DNA from: Osedax symbiont Rs1
GTDB taxonomy: Bacteria; Pseudomonadota; Gammaproteobacteria; Pseudomonadales; Balneatricaceae
Length of the DNA: 64,000 nt
Direction: 5' to 3'
Assembly (NCBI GenBank): GCA_000416275.1
Contig: ASZJ01000114.1
Location: 71,888 to 135,887, forward strand
Under the pieces are notes generated by a model. That model was not told the DNA's origin. It did not search any database and saw nothing but the letters and a program-made list of their open reading frames with translations. The position numbers and the translations under genes were made by a program. Shown one piece after another: positions 54,935 to 64,000 of the stretch (the stretch's first letter is position 1; every line of letters starts with the position of its first letter).

Positions 54935-55744
54935 GTGGGCGCGTGTATAGATAAAAGCAGAGTGGCTAATTCTTTTAGTAAAGCTGCGATAACCTATGAC
55001 AGCGCCGCTGCGCTGCAACGCACGGTCGGTTATGAGTTGCTTAAGTTACTTAAATTGATTGAATTGCACGACAGTAAAAAATTAGCCATTCAACAAATTT
55101 TAGACTTAGGCTGTGGCACGGGCTATTTTTCTGAACAGTTGTTGCTTCGCTATCCGACATCGAGGCTGGTGGGGTTAGATATAGCTGAGGGCATGTTAGT
55201 GCACGCGCGTCAGCGCCATCGCTCAACAAGGCTCCACTGGCTGTGTGCGGATGCCGAAAATATCTCGTTGGCAGACAATTCTGTCGAGCTGATTTATTCT
55301 AGTTTAGCCATTCAGTGGTGTGAAAATTTACCGCAGCTGTTTAGTGAAATTAGCAGGGTGTTAACGAGTGGCGGTGTCGCCCTCATAGCAACTTTGGGCC
55401 CCGCTAGCTTATTTGAATTAAAAGAAGCCTGGGCGGGGATAGACAGTCATGTTCATGTGAATAGCTTTGTGCCGTTGGATGTTCTGCTGGCTAGTTTGCC
55501 GGGCAGTTTGTCGCTAGAGGTTTGTCAGCAGCAAACTAGAGTGCTCGAGTATCACAAGTTGCAAGAGCTTACCTCGGATTTAAAGAAAATTGGCGCGCAC
55601 AATATGAACTCAGGTGAAAGTAAAGGGTTAACTGGCAGGGCAAAGGTTAGTCAATTTAAACAAAATTATGAGCGTTTTCGTCAGTCTAATGGTAAGTTGC
55701 CAGCAAGTTATGAAGTGTATTATCTGCAGTTGAAAAAGTGCTAG
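54935..55744 (+). CDS. bioC: Malonyl-ACP O-methyltransferase
   Basis: BioC methylates malonyl-ACP to start pimeloyl synthesis. The 269-residue protein shows RVANSFSKAAITYDSAAALQR at the start, SAM motif I ILDLGCGTGYFSEQL, LVGLDIAEGMLVHARQ, and SNLAIQWC-like IYSSLAIQWCENLPQLFSEI. The GTG start abuts the bioH stop. It is slightly longer than the 250-residue norm. Element A4 and a gap follow before bioD. Confidence 0.93.
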   Translation: MGACIDKSRVANSFSKAAITYDSAAALQRTVGYELLKLLKLIELHDSKKLAIQQILDLGCGTGYFSEQLLLRYPTSRLVGLDIAEGMLVHARQRHRSTRLHWLCADAENISLADNSVELIYSSLAIQWCENLPQLFSEISRVLTSGGVALIATLGPASLFELKEAWAGIDSHVHVNSFVPLDVLLASLPGSLSLEVCQQQTRVLEYHKLQELTSDLKKIGAHNMNSGESKGLTGRAKVSQFKQNYERFRQSNGKLPASYEVYYLQLKKC

Positions 55745-55797
55745 CTAAAAACGGCAGCTAAAAAATTAATAGCTTCTGTGCCCGTGTTTAATACAAG

Positions 55798-55862
55798 GAG
55801 GCCTCTGCATAACATTGCGAGCTCAGTTATCATACCCTCTGGGTAGGTTATGCAGAGGTCTC
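55798..55862. mobile_element. Family A element, copy A4 (65 bp), between bioC and bioD
   Basis: Terminal repeats GAGGCCTCTGCATAAC and GTTATGCAGAGGTCTC, with one mismatch, are flanked by the 5-bp duplication ACAAG (55793-55797 and 55863-55867). It is the shortest copy. It ends 37 bases before the bioD start codon, in a gap that would otherwise be small. Confidence 0.88.
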
Positions 55863-55899
55863 ACAAGGGTTGGGAAGTCGCATTATCGGGAAGTAACAA

Positions 55900-56583
55900 A
55901 TGGAAAAGCATCGATTTTTTATCGCTGGAACAGATACAGATGTGGGTAAAACCTTCGTCTCGCAAGCTTTGTTAGAGGCTGCAAAAAAAGTAAATTTTAG
56001 TTGCTTTGCTTTAAAGCCAGTAGCGGCTGGTTGCACGCAAACGGCAGCGGGGTTACGAAATGACGATGCGCTTAAGCTGATGCAGGCATCCTCGGTAAAG
56101 CTAAGTTATCAGCAGGTAAACCCAATTGCTCTAGAGCAGGCGATAGCGCCGCATGTCGCGGCAAAAAATGAAAATAAGAATATAAGTTTGCAAAGGGTGG
56201 TCGGCTTTTGTCGTGGAGCGATGCTGAATAAGGTTGATTTTTTATTGGTTGAAGGCGCTGGTGGCTGGAGAGTACCGCTAAACAGTAGAGAGACGATGGC
56301 GCAAATACCTAAAGAGCTTTCGCTACCGGTGATCTTAGTGGTCGGTATCAAATTAGGCTGCATTAATCATGCAATGTTGACGGTTGAAGCTATTTTGAAC
56401 GATGGTGTATTGCTAGCGGGTTGGGTGGCCAATCATATCGACCCACAAATGTCTGCTAGTGCCGAGAGTGTTGAAACGCTGAAGTCCGCGATTGCCGCGC
56501 CTCTCATCGGCACAATTCCCTATCTGCCGGATCGCTCCGTGAAAAACGCCTCTGAGTACCTGCAGATTGCTACAATACTTTAG
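55900..56583 (+). CDS. bioD: Dethiobiotin synthetase
   Basis: BioD closes the ureido ring of dethiobiotin from DAPA, CO2 and ATP. The 227-residue protein has the P-loop GTDTDVGKT at 10-18, KPVAAGC with the catalytic Lys, NPIALEQAIAPHVAA, and VEGAGGWRVPL. It is in the same orientation as bioBFHC and completes the pathway from malonyl-ACP to biotin in this window (bioA, B, C, D, F, H all present). Confidence 0.96.
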   Translation: MEKHRFFIAGTDTDVGKTFVSQALLEAAKKVNFSCFALKPVAAGCTQTAAGLRNDDALKLMQASSVKLSYQQVNPIALEQAIAPHVAAKNENKNISLQRVVGFCRGAMLNKVDFLLVEGAGGWRVPLNSRETMAQIPKELSLPVILVVGIKLGCINHAMLTVEAILNDGVLLAGWVANHIDPQMSASAESVETLKSAIAAPLIGTIPYLPDRSVKNASEYLQIATIL

Positions 56584-56777
56584 TATTTTTTGTAATTATT
56601 TCTAATTGTACGATTTATGTACTATACTGTTAGGTGATGAATATTGTCTTGTTGCTAGATGAGGGTTGTTCAGCGATCCTGATCTGCAATATTAGTCCTG
56701 GTATTTAGCAATGATTGGACCTTTATAGTTCCAATTCATTGAAATTGTTTGATATAAAATAGAGTGGATTGATTGCT

Positions 56778-57023
56778 ATGAATATTGCGAACTCATTACA
56801 GACAGGTCAAATTGGATTAAATAGAGGATTGGATAACAATCCTAGGGCAGCTGGCGATTTTCAGGGAACTGGAAAATCAGCGATCCCTGAAACCGCCTCA
56901 GGTAAAAGTATAGAAAGCGCTGTCGCAGAGTCGACACTGGCGGCTAGTACTCAAGCAGCCTCAACTAAAGTTGTCACTAGTATTAGCGAAACGCTAGGTA
57001 CTAATGTAGATGTTGTCGTCTAG
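56778..57023 (+). CDS. Small Ala/Ser-rich hypothetical protein
   Basis: I do not recognise this 81-residue protein. From ATG 56778 it begins MNIANSLQTGQIGLNRGLD and is rich in Ala, Ser, Thr and Gln with no Cys, Trp or membrane segment. The C-terminal half could form a helix. It is 25 bases upstream of the metalloprotease gene on the same strand, and both share the same low-complexity style, so they are probably co-transcribed. The upstream 195 bp contains AT-rich DNA without a clear promoter. Confidence 0.55.
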   Translation: MNIANSLQTGQIGLNRGLDNNPRAAGDFQGTGKSAIPETASGKSIESAVAESTLAASTQAASTKVVTSISETLGTNVDVVV

Positions 57024-57048
57024 CTTAAGTTTTGAAAGAGGTGCTTAG

Positions 57049-58014
57049 ATGGAATTGCATAGCTCGAATTTGAATATTCAAAATCACCCCTCGTCTTTGG
57101 CAGTGGTCGACTCAGGTCGGGAATTGCGGTCGGTCGCCCATTTGTCTGCGCAACAGTTCGCCTCGCAGGCGCTGCAAATAGACACAGCGCCGAGCAAGCT
57201 GTCGACCGTTGAATCAACCGCCGTCGTCTCGCAAATAGCGGCTGGGCCAGAAGCTGCTGTGGCAGTTTATGGAAAGGTCAAAGCGGATTCTGCACCGCTA
57301 GCGGTGGCTAGTGATAGCGGTCAAAAAAGCGCTGATGTAGAAGTGCGCTCGAGTAAATTATCTGCAGATATTGAGTTAGAGCAAGCTGAATTAAAAGTGG
57401 TGCAGCAGTTGGCAGCGCAAGATCGAGAAGTAAAAGCGCACGAGCAGACCCATTCTGCAGTTGGCGGCAAATATGCCGGAGCTCCATCTTTTGATTTTAC
57501 CAGTGGTCCTGATGGTCGTTTATATGCAACTTCCGGCAAGGTCTCAATTGATACATCAGCGGTAGAAAACGATCCTCGCGCCACTTTAGAAAAAGCTCAA
57601 GTTATCATTCGGGCGGCGCTGTCGGTGTCCGATCCCTCGCCGGCTGATCGGCAAATAGCTGCTGAAGCAAAATCTTTGGCGCTGCAAGCTCTTTCAGAAT
57701 TACGCGAAGGTGATAGTGCTGAAACCGGAGATATTGCTATTCGGGAAAATGGATTAAAGGTTGAGCAGCAGCAATTAGAGCGGCAGGAGTACTTGGCAGA
57801 GCAGGAACTTAAACAGGCAAAGCAAGATAGGAATCAAGCTTTGGCAGAAAGTCGCAAGCAGAGTAATGATAACTCTCTGGAAGTGCTTAAAGAGTACAAC
57901 ACGCAAATTAATGAAATTCAAGAGACCTTAAGGCGTTTAAATACCCAGCTGGTTGATTCGGGGGCTTTTGGTAAAGTATTTCCGGAAGGTTTTTTGATAG
58001 ATCAAAATGTCTGA
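57049..58014 (+). CDS. SprA-related putative zinc metalloprotease
   Basis: A 321-residue protein of the SprA-related family (often annotated 'putative metalloprotease CJM1_0395 family'). The core has the HExxH zinc motif HEQTH at 131-135 in EVKAHEQTHSAVGGKYAGAP, then FDFTSGPDGRLYA, GKVSIDTSAVENDPRATLEK, and a helical SPADRQIAAEAKSLALQAL. Residues 1-105 are low-complexity, and 235-305 look like a coiled coil (EQQQLERQEYLAEQELKQAK). There is no signal peptide. The function of the family is unknown. It ends shortly before family B copy B3. Confidence 0.75.
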   Translation: MELHSSNLNIQNHPSSLAVVDSGRELRSVAHLSAQQFASQALQIDTAPSKLSTVESTAVVSQIAAGPEAAVAVYGKVKADSAPLAVASDSGQKSADVEVRSSKLSADIELEQAELKVVQQLAAQDREVKAHEQTHSAVGGKYAGAPSFDFTSGPDGRLYATSGKVSIDTSAVENDPRATLEKAQVIIRAALSVSDPSPADRQIAAEAKSLALQALSELREGDSAETGDIAIRENGLKVEQQQLERQEYLAEQELKQAKQDRNQALAESRKQSNDNSLEVLKEYNTQINEIQETLRRLNTQLVDSGAFGKVFPEGFLIDQNV

Positions 58015-58114
58015 TCCGGTGCGCCGTTCGAGCGCGCCTTTATTTAGCTGTCTATAACTTGAGTCTGTTGTTTTACTGCGCAGCATAGTTCTTGAGCTTC
58101 CGCCGCAAGCATAT

Positions 58115-58308
58115 CCTGAGTCAGAGGCTTTACTGCACTGTAGAGCGCAAGATCTTGATTCGACAAAGGTTAGAAAAAATATTCACTGAAGCTATGAGTT
58201 TTATACAGGGGTGTATTTATTTAGCGAAGCTCGCCGTTAATGTATTTCAATCGCACTGTAAAACCAATATCTTACACTCTGTATTCACTTTGAAGTCACG
58301 GATCCAAG
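58115..58308 (+). mobile_element. Family B element, copy B3 (about 194 bp, diverged)
   Basis: The right half (GTAAAACCAATATCTTACAC, CTCTGTATTCACTTTGAAGT, CACGGATCCAAG) is nearly identical to B2. The left half is diverged but recognisable (CCTGAGTCAGAGGC and TTACTGCACTGTAG), and about 35 extra bases sit in the middle. No 5-bp duplication is visible. A second partial left end, CTTGAGTCTGTTGTTTTACT, lies at 58058. The other bases of 58015-58436 show nothing else. Confidence 0.7.
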
Positions 58309-58436
58309 TTACGCTGTTATTGCTTGGCTGCGCAGCAGTTGTGAGTATGCTGATCTGTCGACGGTCTGCGGATCTCTCTCTTTTTCTCTGCGGGTCCGCA
58401 GAGGGGATGCGGGATTTATGCATAGGTTCCCAATCA

Positions 58437-58619
58437 TTATTTATCTAGCTTGCTGGCTTTTTTGTCTCCGTATTTACGGGTGATGTAAAAAACTAAAATA
58501 ATAATACTTAGCGCGCTAGGCAAGAAAATGATGGTCGGAAAATTAAAGCTGCCAAACCAATAAATAAATAAAACAGCGCTGGCGGGGAAAGCCTTAGTTA
58601 AAAGAAAATTCTTGGGCAT
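58437..58619 (-). CDS. Small predicted membrane protein
   Basis: A 60-residue frame 9 bases after the esterase stop, on the same strand. It has two hydrophobic stretches (FPASAVLFIYWFGSFNF and TIIFLPSALSIIILVFYIT) and a basic C-terminus (RKYGDKKASKLDK), compatible with a two-helix inner-membrane protein with the tail in the cytoplasm. There is no strong ribosome site. I cannot name a family. Confidence 0.5.
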   Translation of the reverse strand: MPKNFLLTKAFPASAVLFIYWFGSFNFPTIIFLPSALSIIILVFYITRKYGDKKASKLDK

Positions 58620-58628
58620 GATAATCCG

Positions 58629-59411
58629 TTAGAGTAGGAATTTGAGTACTATTGAGCTGAAAATTTTGGGTTTTTCTGCGTGTGGCCAATGCCCTGCGCC
58701 CTCAATCATTTTGTAGCTAACAGTGCCGAATAAGCTATTAATACTCTCTTGGTGAGCTGGCAAAATGTAAGCTGAGTTTTTTCCTTTGATAAACAGGGTC
58801 GGTTTAGCAAAACTTGGGTTTGGCTCAGTGTGCTGGGTACTGGCTGCTGGAGCGAGGCTGAGGTTGTGGTATTCTTTTTGCAAAATGGCAATGTTTGGGC
58901 GCCATGCAAATTTTTTGTGCTGATCTCGATAGAGGTTCTTGAGCAGAAAAGCTCTAACCCCAGGGTCTTGTTCAAATGCTTGTAGTTGTTGGTCTGCGCT
59001 AGCTCTTGATGCTAGGCTGTCTAAATCAATGCTCAATAGACCGTTAAAAATATGCTGGTGGTGAGGCTTGTAGGTAACTGGCGATATATCGACAACAATT
59101 AGTTTGTCTACTTTCTCTGGATGCAGCAGGGCCAGCTGCATCGCTACTTTACCGCCCATAGAGTGGCCAATTATAGCGGCGGATTGTATCTGCAAATCCT
59201 GCATCAGCTCAGCGACATCATCCGCCATCAACGAATAATTCATTGTGTTGGAGTGCGGGCTGCGACCATGGTTTCTAAGGTCAACACTGATGACTTTAAA
59301 CGATTGGCTGAAAGTTATCGCCTGGCTGCCCCAGTTTTCGAGAGTGCCAAATAGGCCGTGTAAAATAATAAGCGCCGAGCCCTCGCCGCTTATTTGGTGG
59401 TGTAGCTTCAT
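58629..59411 (-). CDS. Alpha/beta hydrolase (YbfF-like esterase)
   Basis: A 260-residue alpha/beta hydrolase resembling YbfF-type acyl-CoA esterases. It has the oxyanion region LIILHGLFGTLENWG, the nucleophile elbow IGHSMGGKVAMQL with Ser near 88, VDISPVTYKPHH, and the catalytic His in GAGHWPHAEKP. The Asp is in a region difficult to fix. Length and the HGLFGS/T motif fit YbfF. The gene follows fklB by 3 bases, so they are probably one transcript. Confidence 0.82.
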   Translation of the reverse strand: MKLHHQISGEGSALIILHGLFGTLENWGSQAITFSQSFKVISVDLRNHGRSPHSNTMNYSLMADDVAELMQDLQIQSAAIIGHSMGGKVAMQLALLHPEKVDKLIVVDISPVTYKPHHQHIFNGLLSIDLDSLASRASADQQLQAFEQDPGVRAFLLKNLYRDQHKKFAWRPNIAILQKEYHNLSLAPAASTQHTEPNPSFAKPTLFIKGKNSAYILPAHQESINSLFGTVSYKMIEGAGHWPHAEKPKIFSSIVLKFLL

Positions 59412-59414
59412 TAA

Positions 59415-60041
59415 TTATACGATCGCTAACAGTTCAACATCGAAAACTAGCGTGGCGCAGCCTGGAATAGCACCGGGTGAGCCATTAGTGCCATATGCTA
59501 AGTCGTGTGGAATGAAAAGTTTCCACTTGGCGCCGATGTTCATTAATTGTAAGGCTTCGGTCCAGCCGGCAATCACGCCGCTAACCGGGAATTCTGCAGG
59601 TTGGCCTCTTTCGTAGGAGCTGTCGAAGGTGTTGCCGTCAATTAATGTGCCGTGGTAATGGCAGCGTACCGTTGAGTTTACGGTGGCTTTCTCGGCGCTA
59701 GCATCTCCCTGTACTGTAATTTCGTATTGCAAACCTGAATCTAGAGTAGTGACTTCAGAGCGAGTGGCGTTTTCTTTTAGGAATGCAATGCCGTCAGCGC
59801 TAGCTGCCTGCTGTTCTTTTGCTTGTGATTCTTTAAGAAGATCGTTTAATTTAGCGAAAGCTTCTTGGATTGACTCCACCGGAATGCGGAGTTCTTTGCC
59901 TTTGTATGAGTCTTCGATCCCAGCTGCTAGAATGGCAAAATCAATTCCCTCAAAGCTGTTTTGGGCGATTTGATCACCCATTTGACGGCCGATTCCATAG
60001 CTGGCACATTGTTCCATTGTTTCAATTTTTAATTCAGGCAT
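59415..60041 (-). CDS. fklB: FKBP-type peptidyl-prolyl isomerase
   Basis: FklB/FkpA-type prolyl isomerase. From ATG 60041 (MPELKIETMEQCASYGIGRQ) it is 208 residues, close to Escherichia FklB (206), with no signal peptide, so cytoplasmic. The N-terminal dimerisation domain spans 1-95, including SYGIGRQMGDQI; the C-terminal FKBP domain has VRCHYHGTLIDGNTFDSSYE, PVSGVIAGWTEALQLM and PHDLAYG. The longer reading frame up to 60104 adds 21 residues without conservation. It lies 3 bases from the esterase gene. Confidence 0.9.
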   Translation of the reverse strand: MPELKIETMEQCASYGIGRQMGDQIAQNSFEGIDFAILAAGIEDSYKGKELRIPVESIQEAFAKLNDLLKESQAKEQQAASADGIAFLKENATRSEVTTLDSGLQYEITVQGDASAEKATVNSTVRCHYHGTLIDGNTFDSSYERGQPAEFPVSGVIAGWTEALQLMNIGAKWKLFIPHDLAYGTNGSPGAIPGCATLVFDVELLAIV

Positions 60042-60354
60042 TTTATATCGCATATAGTCTGGTGCGGCATTGCAGTTTGAAAATGTGTGTAACGGCAATG
60101 ACACAGAATTAGTGTTTGTGGCTAGCTTTAGCTGCTCGCTATCTCAATTGTTTCATTGAAATATTGACCCCGCTATTACCGAAGCTAAAATTGCTTAGCT
60201 TGTATAATGTCTGGTGCCCAATATTTACTTTGAAACCATCAATTCAGCTGGTTGCTAGAAGCACGCCTTTTAGGGTGGAAGTGTTATTCGCCCCTAGCGT
60301 ATTGTAAGACGAAGGCTAGCATAGATTTAATGCTTGCTCTAGAGGCTTTGTTAA

Positions 60355-60380
60355 ATCCAGCGCTGATCTCTGTGCTGGAT
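60355..60380 (-). terminator. Possible terminator of xseA
   Basis: ATCCAGCGC (60356-60364) can pair with GTGCTGGAT (60372-60380), with one G-T or mismatched pair, loop of seven. It lies beyond the xseA stop on the minus strand; the following T run is short (ATTTAAC). The other bases in 60042-60416 show nothing else recognisable. Confidence 0.4.
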
Positions 60381-60416
60381 AGGCGTGAATGACAGGTTTT
60401 GAGGCTCCGTATATAG

Positions 60417-61808
60417 TTATTCAGGGTGTATGTTGGTGATAGTGCTTTCAATCTCTCCGCTATGTAATTTAGTGGTGATGATTTGGCCGATCTCGACTTG
60501 TTGGTATTTAGTGATTGTCTGTCGCTCGGTTATGGTAATGCTGTAGCCTCTTTCCAGAGTTGATAGAGGGCTTACGCTATGCAGCATGGCGGCGGCTGAG
60601 CTTAATTTGTGGCGATAATTCAAGTGTTGATGATGGGTGAATTGCACGAGCTGGTCGTGCAGATGTGCAAGCTGGGTATTATTATTGTTGATCATTGTTT
60701 GCGGGTTGAGGCTCATTACCTTTTGTCGGTTAAAGCTCAATTGTTGTTTTGCGGCATTCAGCGTGTCTTTGGTTGGAATCGCTAGTCGGTTTCGTAAGGC
60801 GCTCAGCTGCAGCTGCTGTAATTGCAGCTTCTGTTGCGGAGATTTTAATCTGGCAGCTAGTGCCTGGTGATGCTTGTGGTTGTTGGCAAGAGTGGCGTTG
60901 ATATTACTGATTAGAGATTTTTGTAACTGGTCGATCTTGATTCTTAAGTTGTCTTGGTCTGGGCTGATGATTTCTGCGGCAGCCGAGGGGGTAGGCGCTC
61001 GGTAATCGGCGACTAAATCACAGATTGAAAAATCGACTTCATGCCCAACCGCGCTAATTACCGGTAGGGTGCAGGCAAAAATACTTCTCGCTAGTTGCTC
61101 CTCATTAAATGGCCATAGGTCTTCTAGAGAGCCTCCGCCTCTAGTGATCAGTACTAAGTCGCAGACCTGTTGTTCCTGTACTGTTTGCAAGGCTTTAACA
61201 ATGGAAGCTGCCGCTTGGGCGCCTTGAACTTGGCATGGATAGATAGTCACCGCCAAGCCTGGGAAACGTCTTTTTAAAACACTGAGAACATCGTGAACAG
61301 CGGCGCCGGTCGGTGAGGTGATAACCGCTAAATGCTTAACCAGTGATGGGATGCTTTTTTTGTAACTAGCGTCAAACACTCCCTCTTTGAGTAGTTTAGC
61401 TTTGAGTTGTTCAAAGGCTAGTTGCAATCGACCTGATCCAGCCTCTTCCATGCTGTTGCAAATCAGTTGATAGTCGCCCCTGCCTTCATAAAGGCTTACT
61501 TTTGCTTGAACAATGACCTCGTCACCTTCCTTGGGCGCGAAGTTGAGGTGTCGGTTGCTGCCTTTGAACATCGCGCAGCGTATTTGTGCCTTAGTGTCTT
61601 TTAAGGTGAAGTACCAGTGGCCGGAGCTAGGTTTGGCTAAATTAGATAGCTCTCCCTGTACTCTTAAGCTTAAAAAGGAGTTTTCTAGCATTGATTTGAC
61701 TTGTCTATTCAACTGGGTGACAGACATGGCGCTGGTGTCAGCGGCAGATGCTCTTCCTGAAATAGGGCTTGCGTAAGCCTGTGGGCTAAAACTTTTATAT
61801 GGATTCAT
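60417..61808 (-). CDS. xseA: Exodeoxyribonuclease VII large subunit
   Basis: XseA with XseB degrades single-stranded DNA bidirectionally to short oligonucleotides. The 463-residue protein has the N-terminal OB-fold (SVTQLNRQVKSMLENSF; VQGELSNLAKPSSGHWYFTLKD), the catalytic core (VITSPTGAAVHDVLSVLKRRFPG; VLITRGGGSLEDLWPFNEE; AVGHEVDFSICDLVADYRAPTPSAAAE, split by function), and the long coiled-coil C-terminus. It ends ERGYSITITE... as usual. The gene is divergent from guaB with about 180 bp between them. xseB is not in the window. Confidence 0.95.
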   Translation of the reverse strand: MNPYKSFSPQAYASPISGRASAADTSAMSVTQLNRQVKSMLENSFLSLRVQGELSNLAKPSSGHWYFTLKDTKAQIRCAMFKGSNRHLNFAPKEGDEVIVQAKVSLYEGRGDYQLICNSMEEAGSGRLQLAFEQLKAKLLKEGVFDASYKKSIPSLVKHLAVITSPTGAAVHDVLSVLKRRFPGLAVTIYPCQVQGAQAAASIVKALQTVQEQQVCDLVLITRGGGSLEDLWPFNEEQLARSIFACTLPVISAVGHEVDFSICDLVADYRAPTPSAAAEIISPDQDNLRIKIDQLQKSLISNINATLANNHKHHQALAARLKSPQQKLQLQQLQLSALRNRLAIPTKDTLNAAKQQLSFNRQKVMSLNPQTMINNNNTQLAHLHDQLVQFTHHQHLNYRHKLSSAAAMLHSVSPLSTLERGYSITITERQTITKYQQVEIGQIITTKLHSGEIESTITNIHPE

Positions 61809-61884
61809 CGGCTTATACTAAACTAAAGCAGTAGTGCAGGGGAGTTAGAGTCGCTCTGGAAAGCGATTAGAAAATAAGTGGTGA

Positions 61885-63456
<1,572 letters not shown>

Positions 63457-63473
63457 ATTAAGTAATTCGTCAC

Positions 63474-63503
63474 AAGCGGGGTGCGATAAAGCTCTGCTTT
63501 TTT
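63474..63503 (+). terminator. Hairpin with T run between guaB and guaA
   Basis: AAGCGGGG (63474-63481) pairs with CTCTGCTT (63492-63499) using two G-T wobbles, loop of ten, directly followed by TTTTTTA. It has the form of an intrinsic terminator, though guaB and guaA usually share a transcript, so it may give partial termination. Confidence 0.6.
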
Positions 63504-63542
63504 ATTTGCTATCGCCAATCAGCGACGATGGAGTTCCAAATT

Positions 63543-64000
63543 ATGAGCGCAGATATACATTCACAAAGAATTTTGATTTTAGACTTTGGTTCGCAGTACA
63601 CGCAACTTATTGCCCGAAGAGTCCGTGAAATTGGGGTTTACTGTGAGATTTATCCCTGGGATTGTCCAGCGGAAGAAATTACAGCCTTTAATGCTAAAGG
63701 TTTTATTTTGGCAGGTGGTCCTGAGTCTGTCACTAACGGTGAGTCACCAACCGTGGCACAGGTCGTTTTTGATGCCAGTGTGCCGATTTTAGGAATTTGC
63801 TACGGCATGCAGGCAATGGCAGCTCAGCTAGGTGGAAAGGTCGAGGTGTCCTCACACCGTGAATTTGGCTATGCGAAAGTACGCTTGGCAGATAGTAGCA
63901 GTAGTTTGCTGGACGGTTTGCAAGATCAGCTGGCCAATAACGGAGCTTCGCTTTTAGATGTTTGGATGAGTCATGGAGATAAAGTCGTAGAATTACCGGA
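63543..64000 (+). CDS. guaA: GMP synthase, N-terminal part (3' end outside window)
   Basis: GuaA makes GMP from XMP, ATP and glutamine. The first about 152 residues are visible: [20 protein letters not shown], then [10 protein letters not shown] and the class I amidotransferase nucleophile loop [12 protein letters not shown] with Cys near residue 87, then VWMSHGDKV. The synthetase domain lies beyond the edge. It follows guaB as in most gammaproteobacteria. Confidence 0.95.
   Translation, partial: MSADIHSQRILILDFGSQYTQLIARRVREIGVYCEIYPWDCPAEEITAFNAKGFILAGGPESVTNGESPTVAQVVFDASVPILGICYGMQAMAAQLGGKVEVSSHREFGYAKVRLADSSSSLLDGLQDQLANNGASLLDVWMSHGDKVVELP

Noticed and set aside
58092-58448. Plus-strand 118-codon frame
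   Set aside because: It is almost entirely made of the family B element B3 and has no recognisable protein motif; repeats of this family elsewhere do not encode a conserved protein.

Overview
The window is chromosomal DNA of a gammaproteobacterium, probably on the Pseudomonadales/Cellvibrionales side. Three blocks keep gene orders I know from Pseudomonas: trpG-trpD-trpC followed by an OsmC-like gene; recA-(recX)-alaS-lysC-csrA-tRNAs; and dksA-gluQ-cbrX-cbrA-cbrB-[gap]-pcnB-folK-panB-panC. The DNA is moderately AT-rich. It carries several decayed genes (recX, a HEPN toxin, an IS200-type transposase) and two families of small non-coding inserted repeats. That mix suggests a lineage with relaxed selection or past transposon activity. 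I cannot name the species.

Layout. 1-2.2 kb: end of sarcosine oxidase (soxA, soxG). 2.7-5.8 kb: tryptophan genes trpGDC plus an OsmC-like protein. 6.0-8.2 kb: an Lrp/AsnC regulator, a membrane 'Gate' protein and a hemerythrin. 8.3-14.5 kb: recA with an SOS box, a recX pseudogene, alaS, lysC and csrA. 14.6-15.5 kb: six tRNA genes (Ser-Arg-Arg-Arg-Arg-Ser). 15.6-36.6 kb: a surface-polysaccharide island. It holds ugd, a complete WbpA/B/E/D/I-type set for a UDP-ManNAc(3NAc)A-like sugar, a flippase, five glycosyltransferases, two methyltransferases, a FemAB-like transferase, a DegT aminotransferase, a PglC-like initiating transferase and a WbpM/PglF-like dehydratase. Its centre (about 23.9-30.6 kb) is visibly more AT-rich than the rest. 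36.8-47.5 kb (minus strand): panC, panB, folK, pcnB, the CbrA/CbrB two-component system with a tiny cbrX, gluQ and dksA. 47.8-56.6 kb: sfsA and the biotin genes (bioA-trmO-comF leftward, bioB-F-H-C-D rightward). 56.8-64 kb: a small Ala/Ser-rich protein, a SprA-like metalloprotease, an esterase, fklB, xseA, guaB and the start of guaA.

Main observations. (1) The 570-bp gap between cbrB and pcnB lies where Pseudomonas carries the sRNA crcZ. On the minus strand it has a near-consensus sigma-54 promoter, a cluster of TGTTAC half-sites upstream resembling the published CbrB target, and a predicted transcript full of A-rich AAYAAYAA-like stretches. I read it as a CrcZ-like Hfq/Crc-titrating RNA. (2) Family A elements (65-100 bp, inverted repeats GAGRCCTCTGCATAAC) occur four times, three with perfect 5-bp target duplications; two sit inside the bio cluster. 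(3) Family B elements (160 bp) occur as two intact copies with 5-bp duplications, one longer diverged copy and one fragment; the intact pair is inverted around ugd and an MNT nucleotidyltransferase. (4) recX has decayed while its neighbours are intact. (5) An MNT antitoxin-like gene is intact while its HEPN partner is broken.
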